64,000 nt of DNA, from contig CADATZ010000002.1 in assembly GCA_902791025.1 (NCBI GenBank), forward strand, positions 1 through 64,000, written 5' to 3'. Under the pieces are notes generated by a model, which made no database searches, was not told where the DNA came from, and worked only from the letters and a program-made list of their open reading frames with translations. Below are positions 41,389 through 51,063 of the stretch, in pieces. Position 1 is the stretch's first letter; every line of letters begins with the position of its first letter. Source of the DNA: an uncultured Chloroflexota bacterium. GTDB lineage: Bacteria > Chloroflexota > Anaerolineae > Anaerolineales > Anaerolineaceae. The translations under genes and the position numbers were made by a program.

Positions 41389-41499
41389 TAGTTTCTTATC
41401 AAAATCTAATGTTTCGGCGCAAAACTAAAAACGCAAATCCATCTCTCATTTATTTTACCAAAAATCTAAAACCAACACTCAAAACAAGATATCAATTCT

Positions 41500-41522
41500 T
41501 AATGTGACAGATTGTCACATTA
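41500..41522. promoter_or_regulatory. Perfect 10-bp inverted repeat (TGTGACA half-sites)
   Basis: TAATGTGACA-GAT-TGTCACATTA is a perfect dyad with a 3-base spacer, 20 bases after the ATPase stop and about 110 bases upstream of the eCIS promoter region. The TGTGACA half-site also occurs upstream of the rRNA and thl promoters. No U-run follows, so an operator is as likely as a terminator. Confidence 0.55.
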
Positions 41523-41541
41523 TGTTATTCCAATAAGACTG

Positions 41542-43632
41542 TCACCGTATCGGAACAAAAACCTTTCCCATTTTCTGATATTCGCGTTCCACACCATGAA
41601 GCAGATCATCGATGCCAAGCGGACGCTTATTGCGGGCAGCTTCATAAATCGCCCACACCACAGCGTTGCGGATGTTACCGCCGGCGATTTTGTACGTATA
41701 GGCGAAAGGTTCCAGATAAATATCGGAATCCTTATCAATATTGTCGGGAAGCAGCAGCTTCCACAGCCGCAGCCTTGTCTCCTCGTCCGGGAATGGGAAA
41801 TCGATAATGAAATTGATGCGGCGTGCAAAAGCCTCATCCAGGTTCGCGCCCAGGTTCGTCGCCATCAGCACGATCCCGTCATAGATCTCGATACGCTGCA
41901 GCAGATAGCCCACTTCAATGTTAGCATAGCGGTCATGAGAACTGCCTACTTCGGAACGGCGGCCAAAAAGGGAATCCGCTTCATCAAAGAAAAGAATCAC
42001 ATTGGAGTTTTGAGCCTCTGTAAAGATCCGCTCCAGGTTCTTTTCCGTTTCTCCGATATATTTGGAAACGATCGTGGAAAGATCCACACGATAAATATCC
42101 AGTCCCAGCTCCCCGGCAATCACCTGCGCAGTCAGCGTTTTTCCGGTGCCGGGAACACCGGTAAACAAAGCTGAAATTCCCCGGCCGGAAACCAGCTTTT
42201 TCCCAACGCCCCAATCCTCAAGTACCAGTGAACGGTTTCGGGCCATTGCGATAAGCTGCTCGATTTCTGTCGTCTGTTTTTCCGGAAGGATAAGATCTTT
42301 GAGTGTATAGCGCGTTTCGATCTTTTTCGCGAGATCGGAAAGATGATGCATAGAACTCACTCTCGCACCTTCATAAAGATCACTGATCGTAAGTTCACGA
42401 TTCTCTATCACGGCCTTGCCGAGCGCAGAATTCACGGCAGAACGGATCTGAGAAGAATTCAAAGTAAACTGCCCCGCAAGCGTCCGCAGCTGCTCATCAT
42501 TAAAGCTATCATCCTTCGGTGCACTTTCCAGCAGCCCTTTCCAGACACCAAAGCGCTGTGTACCGGTCAGACCTTCCACCGGGATGCGCAGGATCAACCG
42601 CTTCGCGATATATTCATTTGGTGAGAACACAAAATTTCGTGCAGTAAGCAAAACTACCGGTACCTGCCAGCTGTCAAAGAATCTGCCAAGTGTATTCGGG
42701 AAAATACCGCTGGAATCGATCAAAGAATCGATTCCGCGAATTACCAGCATACCGTGATTCAATGCCGCGTCCCGCAGAGCCAGACGCAGCATCGGGTAAA
42801 AACCGGAAACATCAAGGTCCTGCAGGTCAAGATTTAGAAGAGGCCTTGTCATTTCCTTTCCAAGTCCTTCTGCAGCCGCTGTCAGGCGTTCTGTATCGGG
42901 GCCAAACAAGGAGATGATCGGGACAGGGTCGGAATAAAATTCTGCCATATCGACCGCATTGGCTGCAGCCAGAATCTCATCCCGCGCTCTTTCTTCCCCT
43001 TGCGCCCGTTCTGAAAATCTCCATTCAGCGCGGTTTTGATAATAATCCGTTCCCGGAATACCATTCAGCCAGGAAAGCAGCCCCTGTGCCGGACGGTATA
43101 CAGCCGCAAATTCCGGCACACCGTTCCGGCTCACCCGCTCCACCAAAGAACGGGAGAGCAGCTTGCCTTCCGGCCCCAGCAGTTCAGAATTAGAATAACG
43201 CCCGATACCATCCTCATCCAAAAGACTGAGCAGAAAGTCCATACGAGGTTCTTCATTGTATTGAAACAGACTGTAAAGTCGTCTGAATCGTTCATCGACC
43301 GCAGGAGCAAGTATCGCCGTCATCAGCAGCATCTCATTAGCGCTCAAACCAAAGCGTTCCCGCAATATCTCGATACGCGGAGGCTCATCTGTCTGCCCGG
43401 CTGAAGATAAAATATTATCATTCTCAGTCGTCAGCATATCCAATAATTCAGTAACGGTGTTAACCTCCGCTTCGCTGAATTCCAGATCAGGTTCAAGGGT
43501 AGGATCAGCAGTCCGTGCCATCCGGTCACGCGCTTCCACCCGGTTTTCAGCAGGGCAGGCCGGCAGCATGGAATAAAGCCGCAGGTTCAGCATGGATATA
43601 AAATTTTTGAGATAATCAGCTTTTTCTGTCAT
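41542..43632 (-). CDS. AAA+ ATPase of eCIS (Pvc15/Afp15-like)
   Basis: A 696-residue protein. The C-terminal AAA+ module has Walker A GVPGTGKT (492-499), Walker B ILFFDEADSLFG (about 546-557), arginine-finger region DEAFARRINFIIDFPFPDE and a C-terminal helical lid (GGNIRNAVVWAIYEAARN). An inactive-looking N-terminal AAA-like domain (about 200-400) lacks a good Walker A, as in Pvc15. ATPases of this type are near-universal in eCIS and are linked to loading or stability of effectors. Here the gene precedes DUF4157 but is separated from it by a regulatory gap, and it is tightly joined (7 bases) to the periplasmic-binding-like gene upstream. Confidence 0.92.
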   Translation of the reverse strand: MTEKADYLKNFISMLNLRLYSMLPACPAENRVEARDRMARTADPTLEPDLEFSEAEVNTVTELLDMLTTENDNILSSAGQTDEPPRIEILRERFGLSANEMLLMTAILAPAVDERFRRLYSLFQYNEEPRMDFLLSLLDEDGIGRYSNSELLGPEGKLLSRSLVERVSRNGVPEFAAVYRPAQGLLSWLNGIPGTDYYQNRAEWRFSERAQGEERARDEILAAANAVDMAEFYSDPVPIISLFGPDTERLTAAAEGLGKEMTRPLLNLDLQDLDVSGFYPMLRLALRDAALNHGMLVIRGIDSLIDSSGIFPNTLGRFFDSWQVPVVLLTARNFVFSPNEYIAKRLILRIPVEGLTGTQRFGVWKGLLESAPKDDSFNDEQLRTLAGQFTLNSSQIRSAVNSALGKAVIENRELTISDLYEGARVSSMHHLSDLAKKIETRYTLKDLILPEKQTTEIEQLIAMARNRSLVLEDWGVGKKLVSGRGISALFTGVPGTGKTLTAQVIAGELGLDIYRVDLSTIVSKYIGETEKNLERIFTEAQNSNVILFFDEADSLFGRRSEVGSSHDRYANIEVGYLLQRIEIYDGIVLMATNLGANLDEAFARRINFIIDFPFPDEETRLRLWKLLLPDNIDKDSDIYLEPFAYTYKIAGGNIRNAVVWAIYEAARNKRPLGIDDLLHGVEREYQKMGKVFVPIR

Positions 43633-43639
43633 ATTTCTC

Positions 43640-45004
43640 TCAGTTACCGGTTTCAGTCACCAAATTATAGTCTCTCTGGAGTTTATCAAGCATGTAATTA
43701 AACACAATTCCCGTTCCAACATTCTCAGTATTATCCGGTCCAAGATAGCGCACAGTTTCGAGATAAATATTAGAATCAGAATTGAGATCAAAGTCGACCA
43801 TACCGTAGCACGGAATATCTTCATTCATTTCCAACAAAACAGTACGGACATTTTCTCGATAGGATGTCAGATGCTCCTGATGCAATTGTCTTCTTTTGTC
43901 CGGAGTAGAAAATAAAAGCTGCAGACCAGACGGTTCCGGCGGCTCAGACTCATGGGCTCTTTTCAGCGCCAGAGAAACGATATATCCGGCAGCATATCCC
44001 ATTGCCTCGGAACGATTTACAATTTCGGAAGGGCAATTTATAAAATCCAATTGCTGATGAACTGAATAAATGTTTCTCGCCTGTGCCACTTCATTTTCAA
44101 TATCACTTGAAAGGAAACCGACGAGAAAGACCATCGGTTCCAGTCCACGATCCATCCATAATTGATTGATCCCACTCAATCCCTTCATTGATGCGCCATC
44201 TTCACCAATAATCACCAGCGCATCAATTGACCTTAATTTGTCAGATTCAGAATTCCAGGCTGTCTGAAGTGAACGCATTAATTCAATCAACGTGGTAAAA
44301 GGTCTGTAGATTTCAACATTATATCCATTATCCAGAATCCTCTGCGTAATATTCACTGCGGTGTTATGTCCGTTGAAGTTGTCCGCGAAAAAAATGGCCA
44401 GATTGAGATTATAATCCGGGATCGCTTTATCCTGAAATAGAATATTGTTAAGCGTTGAAAAATAACTCGACGGGAACAATTCGTTGAAATATTCAGAATA
44501 TTTCTGAGCTGTCGGCGTCATGCGGATCGAATAATTGACAGGTGTGTCATCAGGAGCAAGGTCGCCATCGGCAAACGGGATCAGCATCGGAATGTTGAAA
44601 AAATTCATTTCCATGGAAGTATTCATTGTTAGCTCATCGGTGGTTGCACCTATCGTCAGAACAATTTCCTCAGAGGAAAAAGTATCAGCAAGATATTCCG
44701 AAAAAGCTCGCTGATTTTCCATCTCCGGAATAATTACTTCATTAAAATTTTCAATACCCGGGTTGGCTTTAAGTCCTCTTTCAAAACCACGCCTCGCCAT
44801 TTTCACCCTGTTGGAAGCGTCCACGAAATCAACATCATAATTTCCCACTGTCTCATCAAAATTCAAACTTTCAGATCTCCAAATTGTTGCAAATTTAAAT
44901 TTCGAAACCTGTTCTTCTGACAAACGCCGTGACCATAAGAATAGCCCAACGGCAAGAGCTATTACACAAATAATTACAATGATCCATTTTACCGTCTTAC
45001 TCAT
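43640..45004 (-). CDS. Membrane-anchored periplasmic-binding-protein-like protein
   Basis: A 454-residue protein with an N-terminal membrane anchor (WIIVIICVIALAVGLFLW, residues 7-24). The rest reads as a type I periplasmic-binding fold as in branched-chain amino-acid receptors (IVLTIGATTDELTMN, FNIPMLIPFADGD, NLAIFFADNFNGHNTAVNITQRILDNG, VEIYRPF, IDALVIIGED, PMVFLVGFLSS). No Cys of a lipobox is present and no transporter genes lie nearby. It may act as a sensor or receptor at the cell surface. It sits between the giant secreted protein (26 bases) and the ATPase (7 bases). The link to eCIS is by position only. Confidence 0.65.
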   Translation of the reverse strand: MSKTVKWIIVIICVIALAVGLFLWSRRLSEEQVSKFKFATIWRSESLNFDETVGNYDVDFVDASNRVKMARRGFERGLKANPGIENFNEVIIPEMENQRAFSEYLADTFSSEEIVLTIGATTDELTMNTSMEMNFFNIPMLIPFADGDLAPDDTPVNYSIRMTPTAQKYSEYFNELFPSSYFSTLNNILFQDKAIPDYNLNLAIFFADNFNGHNTAVNITQRILDNGYNVEIYRPFTTLIELMRSLQTAWNSESDKLRSIDALVIIGEDGASMKGLSGINQLWMDRGLEPMVFLVGFLSSDIENEVAQARNIYSVHQQLDFINCPSEIVNRSEAMGYAAGYIVSLALKRAHESEPPEPSGLQLLFSTPDKRRQLHQEHLTSYRENVRTVLLEMNEDIPCYGMVDFDLNSDSNIYLETVRYLGPDNTENVGTGIVFNYMLDKLQRDYNLVTETGN

Positions 45005-45030
45005 TCAATACCTCACCATATCCCTATTTT

Positions 45031-48000
45031 CTAAAACTCTCCCGCAATCATCAGCGCGCCGTTATAATCCACAGTGGAAAGATAACACTGTGGATAGACC
45101 GAATTATTCACATATATTTCAGGACTGCCAACTTTCGTCTGAATCTTCCCCCAGCAGCCGTCTTCCACAATTTCGGAAAGGATCGGTTCACCGTTTTCAT
45201 TCAGGACATCCAAAGGTGTCTCTGACGAACACTTCAGTTCCTGATAAAGCTGCGAACAGTAGACAGTAAAGGGGTTCGTCGTCAATTCATCCGCAGCTGC
45301 TCCACCAAAATGAACAACTCCCGGCATGGAAATATCCAGATCCATATCCAACACCGTAACGACCTTCAGCGCAAAGGTTACATTCTCTGCCTCATACCGG
45401 GCTGAAGAGGGTGCGACAAACTGACTGCCGGAATAGCGGACTTCAAGTCCTGTGATCGTCACGGCATCTCTGAGGACATCCTGTATCATACGTCCGTCGT
45501 CCAGCATCTGCATGCTGCCGAAATCAAGGTCAAAGCTAACCGTGTTATCAGTAACAGAAACAGGTTTAATGGTGATCGTCTCATCGACCGGATTAAGGAA
45601 CTCACCAGTTTGATAATGCACATCCAGACTCAGCAGACTTTCGTCCAGCGGATCATCACCGCTCATTTCATAACGGAAAATCACCGGATACGACTTGAAC
45701 TCAGAACCGCTTTCGGATCGGACCTCACGCGGCAAGAAGCTTTCAACCGTCCAGGTTCCGACTCTCAGTCCGGCTTCTGCAAAATCACTCAGATCCGGCA
45801 ATGCTTCTTGGATATGATACAGGTCATATTCACTCAATGAACCTTCCGAAGCCGGATAGAAGCGCAGATCCGCCCGCTTTACATTGAAAGTTTTCGGTGA
45901 AATCGAAGCAGTTTCATTGTAAGAATCCCCCTCATATTCCACATTCAGGGTTAGCCCTGTACCGCAAACAGACGGATACTCATTATAGTTATAGTCAGTA
46001 CAAACCGGAACAAGGGAACAGCTCAGTATACCGCTGTCAAAATCCGGGAAGCAGTCAATCGGCGTTTGAATTCCATTGGCTTCATACCAAACATTCATCC
46101 GACTGGGCTCAAAGTAATTAAGAGAACCATTAAATGTCACACTAAATTCCGCTGTCTGGTTCACATAGACATCACTCTGTGTCTCCACGGAGGAATTCAC
46201 AGTAAAGTTACTAAGTTCCAGAGTTGTTGGGCGCTTGTCAATACGGGACGGCAGCTGTATGGGTTCCATATTATTGATTCCGGTGACATTCCAATTATCG
46301 ATCCAACATTCCGTCACAAGCTGTCCGAGGATTCCATCCAGATTCAGATCACCCTGATCAAAGGAGAAATCATAACGAGCAATAAAGTGATCTCCGTCAC
46401 GATAGAAGTTCAGTGCAGTCTCACCACCGGGGAGCATTCCCCAACGAATGTGAAGCGGATGCCACCAGTCGATCACAAGCCCTTCGTTATCCACAGAAAC
46501 CGCGTTCAATACATCATGGAATTCCGGCTCTGGCGTCAGATAAAACTGCAGCTGGTAAGCCTCTCCAACATGGAACACATCTTCAGAGGAAGCGGGCAGC
46601 GGGATCTCGGCGCCTGCATGGAAGAGTTTCACGCTCAACACTGCTGACGGGTCAGAAACCTCAGCAATATGGATATCAGCACCCGGACGGTACGTCACAT
46701 TAAAGAGGTTTTCAATTGCCGGAGAGATCAATTCGAAATGCATAATGGAATCGCCTATCGTAGGCGTCTCGAAATAAGCCGAACAGGCAGAATTACCGTC
46801 CCAGTCTAAATCATAAAGTCCCTGGCAGGTGGTAACGTAGTTATATTCCCAGTCACTGCGCAGTGTAGCCCCGGCGGCATTCAGCATAGCACGGCTGTAG
46901 TCGGAAAGGCTGCCGCTATCATCCAAGACCCTGATCCTCATTTCAGTCATCTGACGAATCAACATATGTTCCGGGATATCCAGATCCACATAGAGATTCC
47001 CACTGCGGAATGCATCACCACTCATCTGCACAGAAGCAGAACCATCAAAAGCTCCTGCCATCAGATGCATCGAAAGCGTCCCGCTAAGGTTCTCCGCCAT
47101 CGTCTGTGGGAAGTAGAAATCGCAGGCTGCGGTCCAATTATTTTCCCCGTCCTGTTCCAGGATTCCAAGCGCATACCCATCATCTGCGGGTACCAGACAG
47201 TCAGGCAGGTTCCCATCGGCAGCAAGTGCATCGATGAGCGGCCATTTCACCTGAACATAATCACCGGACTGCGGCTGGCTGCCATTATAGATTCCGCTGA
47301 TATTTGCACGGAGTGTGTAACGGGCAGGCAAATCTTCACTACCGGAAGCATTCGGCATATCACCGGCTGTCCGGTAAAGAGTGCCGATCCAGCCGCCGCT
47401 AATCTGTTCTGACTCAGCGGAGTCCGCAGTCACCCGCATTGTTAATGAAGGAGTAAGGTAAGCATTCATCTTGGTGATCTTCGCGATCCAGATGTCACTG
47501 CCAGGCCGATAGGAAACTTTAAACAGATCATTTAGCTCCGGTGCGTCCAGGTCAAAATGCATTATTGAATCCTCGTTCGTCGCAGCATAAAACCGGAAAC
47601 CACAGCTGGCACTGCCGCTGTCAGAGAGGTCGTAAAACCCAAGGCAGTCTGTCATATCATTATAGACCCAGTCACTTTGGAGTGCTGCGCCGGTCTGCGC
47701 TAGTACAGCACGTGCATAGTCCGAAAGTGTGCCGGAATCATCATACATGCGCGCATTGATTTCCATCTGCTGGTCAAGTACAATAGCACCCGGAACGCTG
47801 ATATCAATATAAAGATTGTCATGATGAAAAGCGTTTCCGTTCATCTGTGCGGAGGCTGATCCCTCATAAGAGGGAGAGATCAGCTGCATTTTCAACACAC
47901 CGCCATAGAAATCTGCTGGGGCTGTCCGTGGAAAGTAGAAGCTGCAGGAGGCGGTCCAGCTCTGTTCGCCAGTTTGTTCAAGAGTATCCATGCGGTAGCC

Positions 48001-50550
48001 TTCAGCTGTCGGCGTCAGGCACGTCGGTAAATCACTGGACTGGGACAGGATATCCAATACATTCCAGTTCACCAGTACATATTCATCAAATTCCGGCTCA
48101 CTGCCGGGATAAACACCGCTGATCTCGGCCCGTATTGTATATTGGGCAGGATAGCTGCTGTCTGCCATTGTGTTCGGCATATCGGCAGTCGTGCGGTATA
48201 GCCGACTGATCCAGCCGCTGTTGATCTGTTCACTTTCATCGGAATCGGAGGAAAGCTGCAGGGCAAGAGAAGGTGAAATCGAAACAGCTGACTTGCTGAT
48301 CGGATCGATATAAATATCAGCAGCAGGGCGAAAGACTACATTGAACAGATTACTGAGTTCCGGAGAGGTCAGTTCAAAATGCATGTTTGACCCGGAACTG
48401 GTCGGAGCAGTAAACTCAACCGTACAGTTGGCCTCACCTGTTCCCGAAAGATCATAGCTGCCCTGGCAGGATGCGGCATCGTTATAAATCCAGTCGCTCT
48501 GCACAGATGCGCCGGTCTGTTCCAAAACAGCCCGGGTATAATCGGAAAGTCCGCCTGTCTCATCCGACACATAAGCCCGCAGATCCATGGGATGGTTTAG
48601 AACCATTTTCCCGGGAATGTCAAGGTTGATTGCCACCGTTTTCTTCTCAAAAGGTCGGGCGGAAGTCCCGACCGCTGCTGTGGCAGAATACATTCCAGAA
48701 AGGAGTTCCATTTGCAGCGTACCACCGTTTACAGATGCCGGAATGGAAAGAGGAAAACGGAAAGAACATTCAGCCGTCCAGGTGCCATCTCCGCTGCTTG
48801 AGAGCGTCCCGAGGGTATAGCCACTGCCATCGGGTACGAGACAGGAAGGCAAATCTCCTGAAGCAGATAACTCATCAAGCACCGGCCAAATCACCCGTAC
48901 GCGATCGTTCCATTGCGGGGTACGGGCGGAAGAAACTCCATCGATATGTGCCGCAAGCGTATAAAGCGCCGGCAACCCATAACCGCTGCCGGTATTCGGC
49001 ATATCGACTGTACTGCGGTAAAGAGCAGTGATAGTTCCGTTTCCAATCTGATCTACCGGCTCAGATCCTTCCTGTACCTGCATCGTCAGGGAAGGCGTCA
49101 AAACGGCTTTTTGCCTGATGATGGTCCCGGGCATGTAAACTTTCAGATCAGTGACCTGATAGGAATTATCATTTAGATGCACAGTGGCGGGAGCCTGCAT
49201 CGAACTGCTGACAGCGCTTGGAGCGAAGGTGCAGGAGGCACTGTACCGACCTCCGGAAACCTCTTCCAACTCCAGATGCGTCATCCCATCACCATCCACT
49301 TCGCAAACACTTCCGAACTGTGAGGCTGTTTCCCAATCATCGGAAGCCTGAAAAGCCATCCCCCACTCGGTTGGCCAGGTGATATCGATACTGAAAGATT
49401 TTCCTTCCGGCATCACAGCCCCCCAGTCAGAGGGGAATTTGTAAGTAAAGGTATAAATCTCATCCGCATTGAAGACAGAGCAGGGAACAGTATCGCTGCA
49501 AATCAGGTTGCCACGACTGTCGCTGATCTGTACCTGATGAGTGGCGGCATATTTTCCAACGCTAACGGGGTAATAGTTCCAGCTCAACGGAGCAGCCATC
49601 TCATAAGTTTCGTCAGCGTCTTGTCCTGTTGCGGAGATGGTAAAGTTCACAGGATTGGCACTGAGCCAGGTGCTGTCAGTAAAACGCAGACTGCAGCGGA
49701 AGGTATTGTCATTTGCATCGTTCCACAAACTTCCGGGAATAGAAAGTCCGGTCCCATCCTCATTCAGATATTCCAAACAACCGGAGTCCGGATCCAACAC
49801 ATCACTGGAAAGGTAGGAGGGGAAGGCGGCTTCGACCGTCACGCTGTCATTCATAGGACTGTCAGAAGCGATTTGAAGCAGGTAGGTTTCTCCCACATAC
49901 ATCGTAGAGCCATAGATCAAATTGTTGTCAGCCTCATCACGGATGGAAGGCGCAAGCGTAACGCTGATGGTGACGGTTGGTTGATCAGGATCAGCATCTG
50001 CCGTCGGTGCAGCTTCTGTCGGAACAGAAGTCGGCTCGACGGTTTGTGTCAGTGTACCAGGTGTTGCGGTTGGCTGAACATCTCCTTCCCGTACACCAGT
50101 AATGAGATAGGCGGCACTTTTCTGAGCAAAGGCACCGGTAAGATCTGTAAAGCTGACATCAAGGGTGTAATCCCCTGCTGCGGACAATGCTTCTGATGTA
50201 AAGACTACACGCATCACAGTGTCATCCGCGCCCTCCTGCGTCATGGAAAGTGTCTGACAGCTCTCCGAGGATCCATCCACCGGACAGAGCACCGCGGTCA
50301 GCCAGCTCTGCGCCTCGGCAAATGACTGCATCTCATCTGAATTGACGGTAACCGTAAAAGTGAAAGTTTCCCCTGCGCGCAGAGAGGAACCGTCAACGGG
50401 AATCCGTTCCGCTTCCTGCGCGAAAACGATGTTGAGTCCAAAACAAAAAAACAGCAGGAAAATAAAGAAAGGATTGTATATTAAGAATGGTACCGTGCAT
50501 CGGCATTTGTTTGCATCTCTGTTGATTTTCTTTCTCATTGTTGTCATCAT
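45031..50550 (-). CDS. Giant secreted protein with triplicated module
   Basis: About 1840 residues. I prefer ATG 50550 or the next ATG 50547, because AGGAT lies 5-8 bases upstream; the frame is open to 50571. A signal peptide follows (FFIFLLFFCFGLNIVFA, cut before QEAER), then a beta domain and a Thr/Pro linker (PTATPGTLTQTVEPTSVPTEA) common in Chloroflexota surface proteins. Three tandem modules of about 275 residues begin near residues 492, 767 and 1041, each with PSL, SLYRT/LYRT-DMPN, SDWxYND and MHFxL landmarks and paired cysteines. The end is beta-rich without a membrane anchor or sorting signal. Likely an adhesin or surface scaffold; not recognised further. Confidence 0.8.
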   Translation of the reverse strand: MMTTMRKKINRDANKCRCTVPFLIYNPFFIFLLFFCFGLNIVFAQEAERIPVDGSSLRAGETFTFTVTVNSDEMQSFAEAQSWLTAVLCPVDGSSESCQTLSMTQEGADDTVMRVVFTSEALSAAGDYTLDVSFTDLTGAFAQKSAAYLITGVREGDVQPTATPGTLTQTVEPTSVPTEAAPTADADPDQPTVTISVTLAPSIRDEADNNLIYGSTMYVGETYLLQIASDSPMNDSVTVEAAFPSYLSSDVLDPDSGCLEYLNEDGTGLSIPGSLWNDANDNTFRCSLRFTDSTWLSANPVNFTISATGQDADETYEMAAPLSWNYYPVSVGKYAATHQVQISDSRGNLICSDTVPCSVFNADEIYTFTYKFPSDWGAVMPEGKSFSIDITWPTEWGMAFQASDDWETASQFGSVCEVDGDGMTHLELEEVSGGRYSASCTFAPSAVSSSMQAPATVHLNDNSYQVTDLKVYMPGTIIRQKAVLTPSLTMQVQEGSEPVDQIGNGTITALYRSTVDMPNTGSGYGLPALYTLAAHIDGVSSARTPQWNDRVRVIWPVLDELSASGDLPSCLVPDGSGYTLGTLSSSGDGTWTAECSFRFPLSIPASVNGGTLQMELLSGMYSATAAVGTSARPFEKKTVAINLDIPGKMVLNHPMDLRAYVSDETGGLSDYTRAVLEQTGASVQSDWIYNDAASCQGSYDLSGTGEANCTVEFTAPTSSGSNMHFELTSPELSNLFNVVFRPAADIYIDPISKSAVSISPSLALQLSSDSDESEQINSGWISRLYRTTADMPNTMADSSYPAQYTIRAEISGVYPGSEPEFDEYVLVNWNVLDILSQSSDLPTCLTPTAEGYRMDTLEQTGEQSWTASCSFYFPRTAPADFYGGVLKMQLISPSYEGSASAQMNGNAFHHDNLYIDISVPGAIVLDQQMEINARMYDDSGTLSDYARAVLAQTGAALQSDWVYNDMTDCLGFYDLSDSGSASCGFRFYAATNEDSIMHFDLDAPELNDLFKVSYRPGSDIWIAKITKMNAYLTPSLTMRVTADSAESEQISGGWIGTLYRTAGDMPNASGSEDLPARYTLRANISGIYNGSQPQSGDYVQVKWPLIDALAADGNLPDCLVPADDGYALGILEQDGENNWTAACDFYFPQTMAENLSGTLSMHLMAGAFDGSASVQMSGDAFRSGNLYVDLDIPEHMLIRQMTEMRIRVLDDSGSLSDYSRAMLNAAGATLRSDWEYNYVTTCQGLYDLDWDGNSACSAYFETPTIGDSIMHFELISPAIENLFNVTYRPGADIHIAEVSDPSAVLSVKLFHAGAEIPLPASSEDVFHVGEAYQLQFYLTPEPEFHDVLNAVSVDNEGLVIDWWHPLHIRWGMLPGGETALNFYRDGDHFIARYDFSFDQGDLNLDGILGQLVTECWIDNWNVTGINNMEPIQLPSRIDKRPTTLELSNFTVNSSVETQSDVYVNQTAEFSVTFNGSLNYFEPSRMNVWYEANGIQTPIDCFPDFDSGILSCSLVPVCTDYNYNEYPSVCGTGLTLNVEYEGDSYNETASISPKTFNVKRADLRFYPASEGSLSEYDLYHIQEALPDLSDFAEAGLRVGTWTVESFLPREVRSESGSEFKSYPVIFRYEMSGDDPLDESLLSLDVHYQTGEFLNPVDETITIKPVSVTDNTVSFDLDFGSMQMLDDGRMIQDVLRDAVTITGLEVRYSGSQFVAPSSARYEAENVTFALKVVTVLDMDLDISMPGVVHFGGAAADELTTNPFTVYCSQLYQELKCSSETPLDVLNENGEPILSEIVEDGCWGKIQTKVGSPEIYVNNSVYPQCYLSTVDYNGALMIAGEF

Positions 50551-50836
50551 TAGTATCCTTTCATCCATCAAACAGCCTACGATTAATTTCTACCGTTACA
50601 GTTAATAATTTTCAAATTAATACTTTCCAATGTTCGCCGTTGTTCCCGCCTACGCGATTCAGCAGATTCTTTACTTCAGTTTTTTTGAAATTTGCAGCAA
50701 CTATTCTGTCCGCCGCAGCGATTTCATTTGCGATTTCTGCCATCGCGATATGCAGAGGTCCTGAACAACCTTCAGTATTTTTATTTCCATACTGCTCACA
50801 CCTTCAAAAATAATTTCCGGCAGTGGGTTTAATGAT

Positions 50837-50842
50837 ATTATA
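50837..50842 (-). promoter_or_regulatory. Possible promoter of the giant-protein operon
   Basis: TATAAT on the minus strand at 50837-50842, about 290 bases upstream of the giant-protein start. The -35 is weak. The gap 50551-50830 holds no convincing gene: short frames around 50613-50744 are broken by stops. The region up to the rpoB promoter is A/T-rich. Confidence 0.4.
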
Positions 50843-50935
50843 CCGTTTTTACGAGTTTTATACAGATTTCCAACAAAATATTCCTGAAGGTCATATTTTT
50901 TATGCACAAATAAAAGTCATACAAAGATTGAAAAA

Positions 50936-50965
50936 ATGACATTAATCACCTTTTTGCAGTATAAT
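50936..50965 (+). promoter_or_regulatory. rpoB promoter
   Basis: ATGACA (-35, 50936-50941), an 18-base spacer and a perfect TATAAT (-10, 50960-50965). Transcription should start near 50972, leaving a leader of about 90 bases. No L7/L12-type leader structure is apparent. Confidence 0.7.
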
Positions 50966-51063
50966 ATTTAGTCCATGTGATTTTACCAATTATTCGGCGG
51001 GTCGTACTTGTGCGCTGATTTGTGGTAGGAAGACACTGTCAAAGATTTTAAATGGAGGCCAAT

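Noticed and set aside
41500-41522. Intrinsic terminator or CRP site
   Set aside because: There is no U-run after the stem on either strand, and the half-sites TGTGA/TCACA are 7 rather than 6 bases apart.
20818-41541. Sigma54 promoters driving the eCIS genes
   Set aside because: I looked for GG-N10-GC elements in the gaps upstream of the giant-protein, DUF4157, sheath and tube genes and found none convincing. Only the rpoN upstream region has one.
20818-50550. Prophage or T6SS
   Set aside because: No capsid, portal, terminase, integrase or lysis cassette, and no TssJ/L/M membrane complex or ClpV-type ATPase is present.
50613-50907. Small minus-strand gene between rpoB and the giant protein
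   Set aside because: Short frames here (68 codons or less) are broken by stops, lack ribosome sites and show no recognisable pattern.
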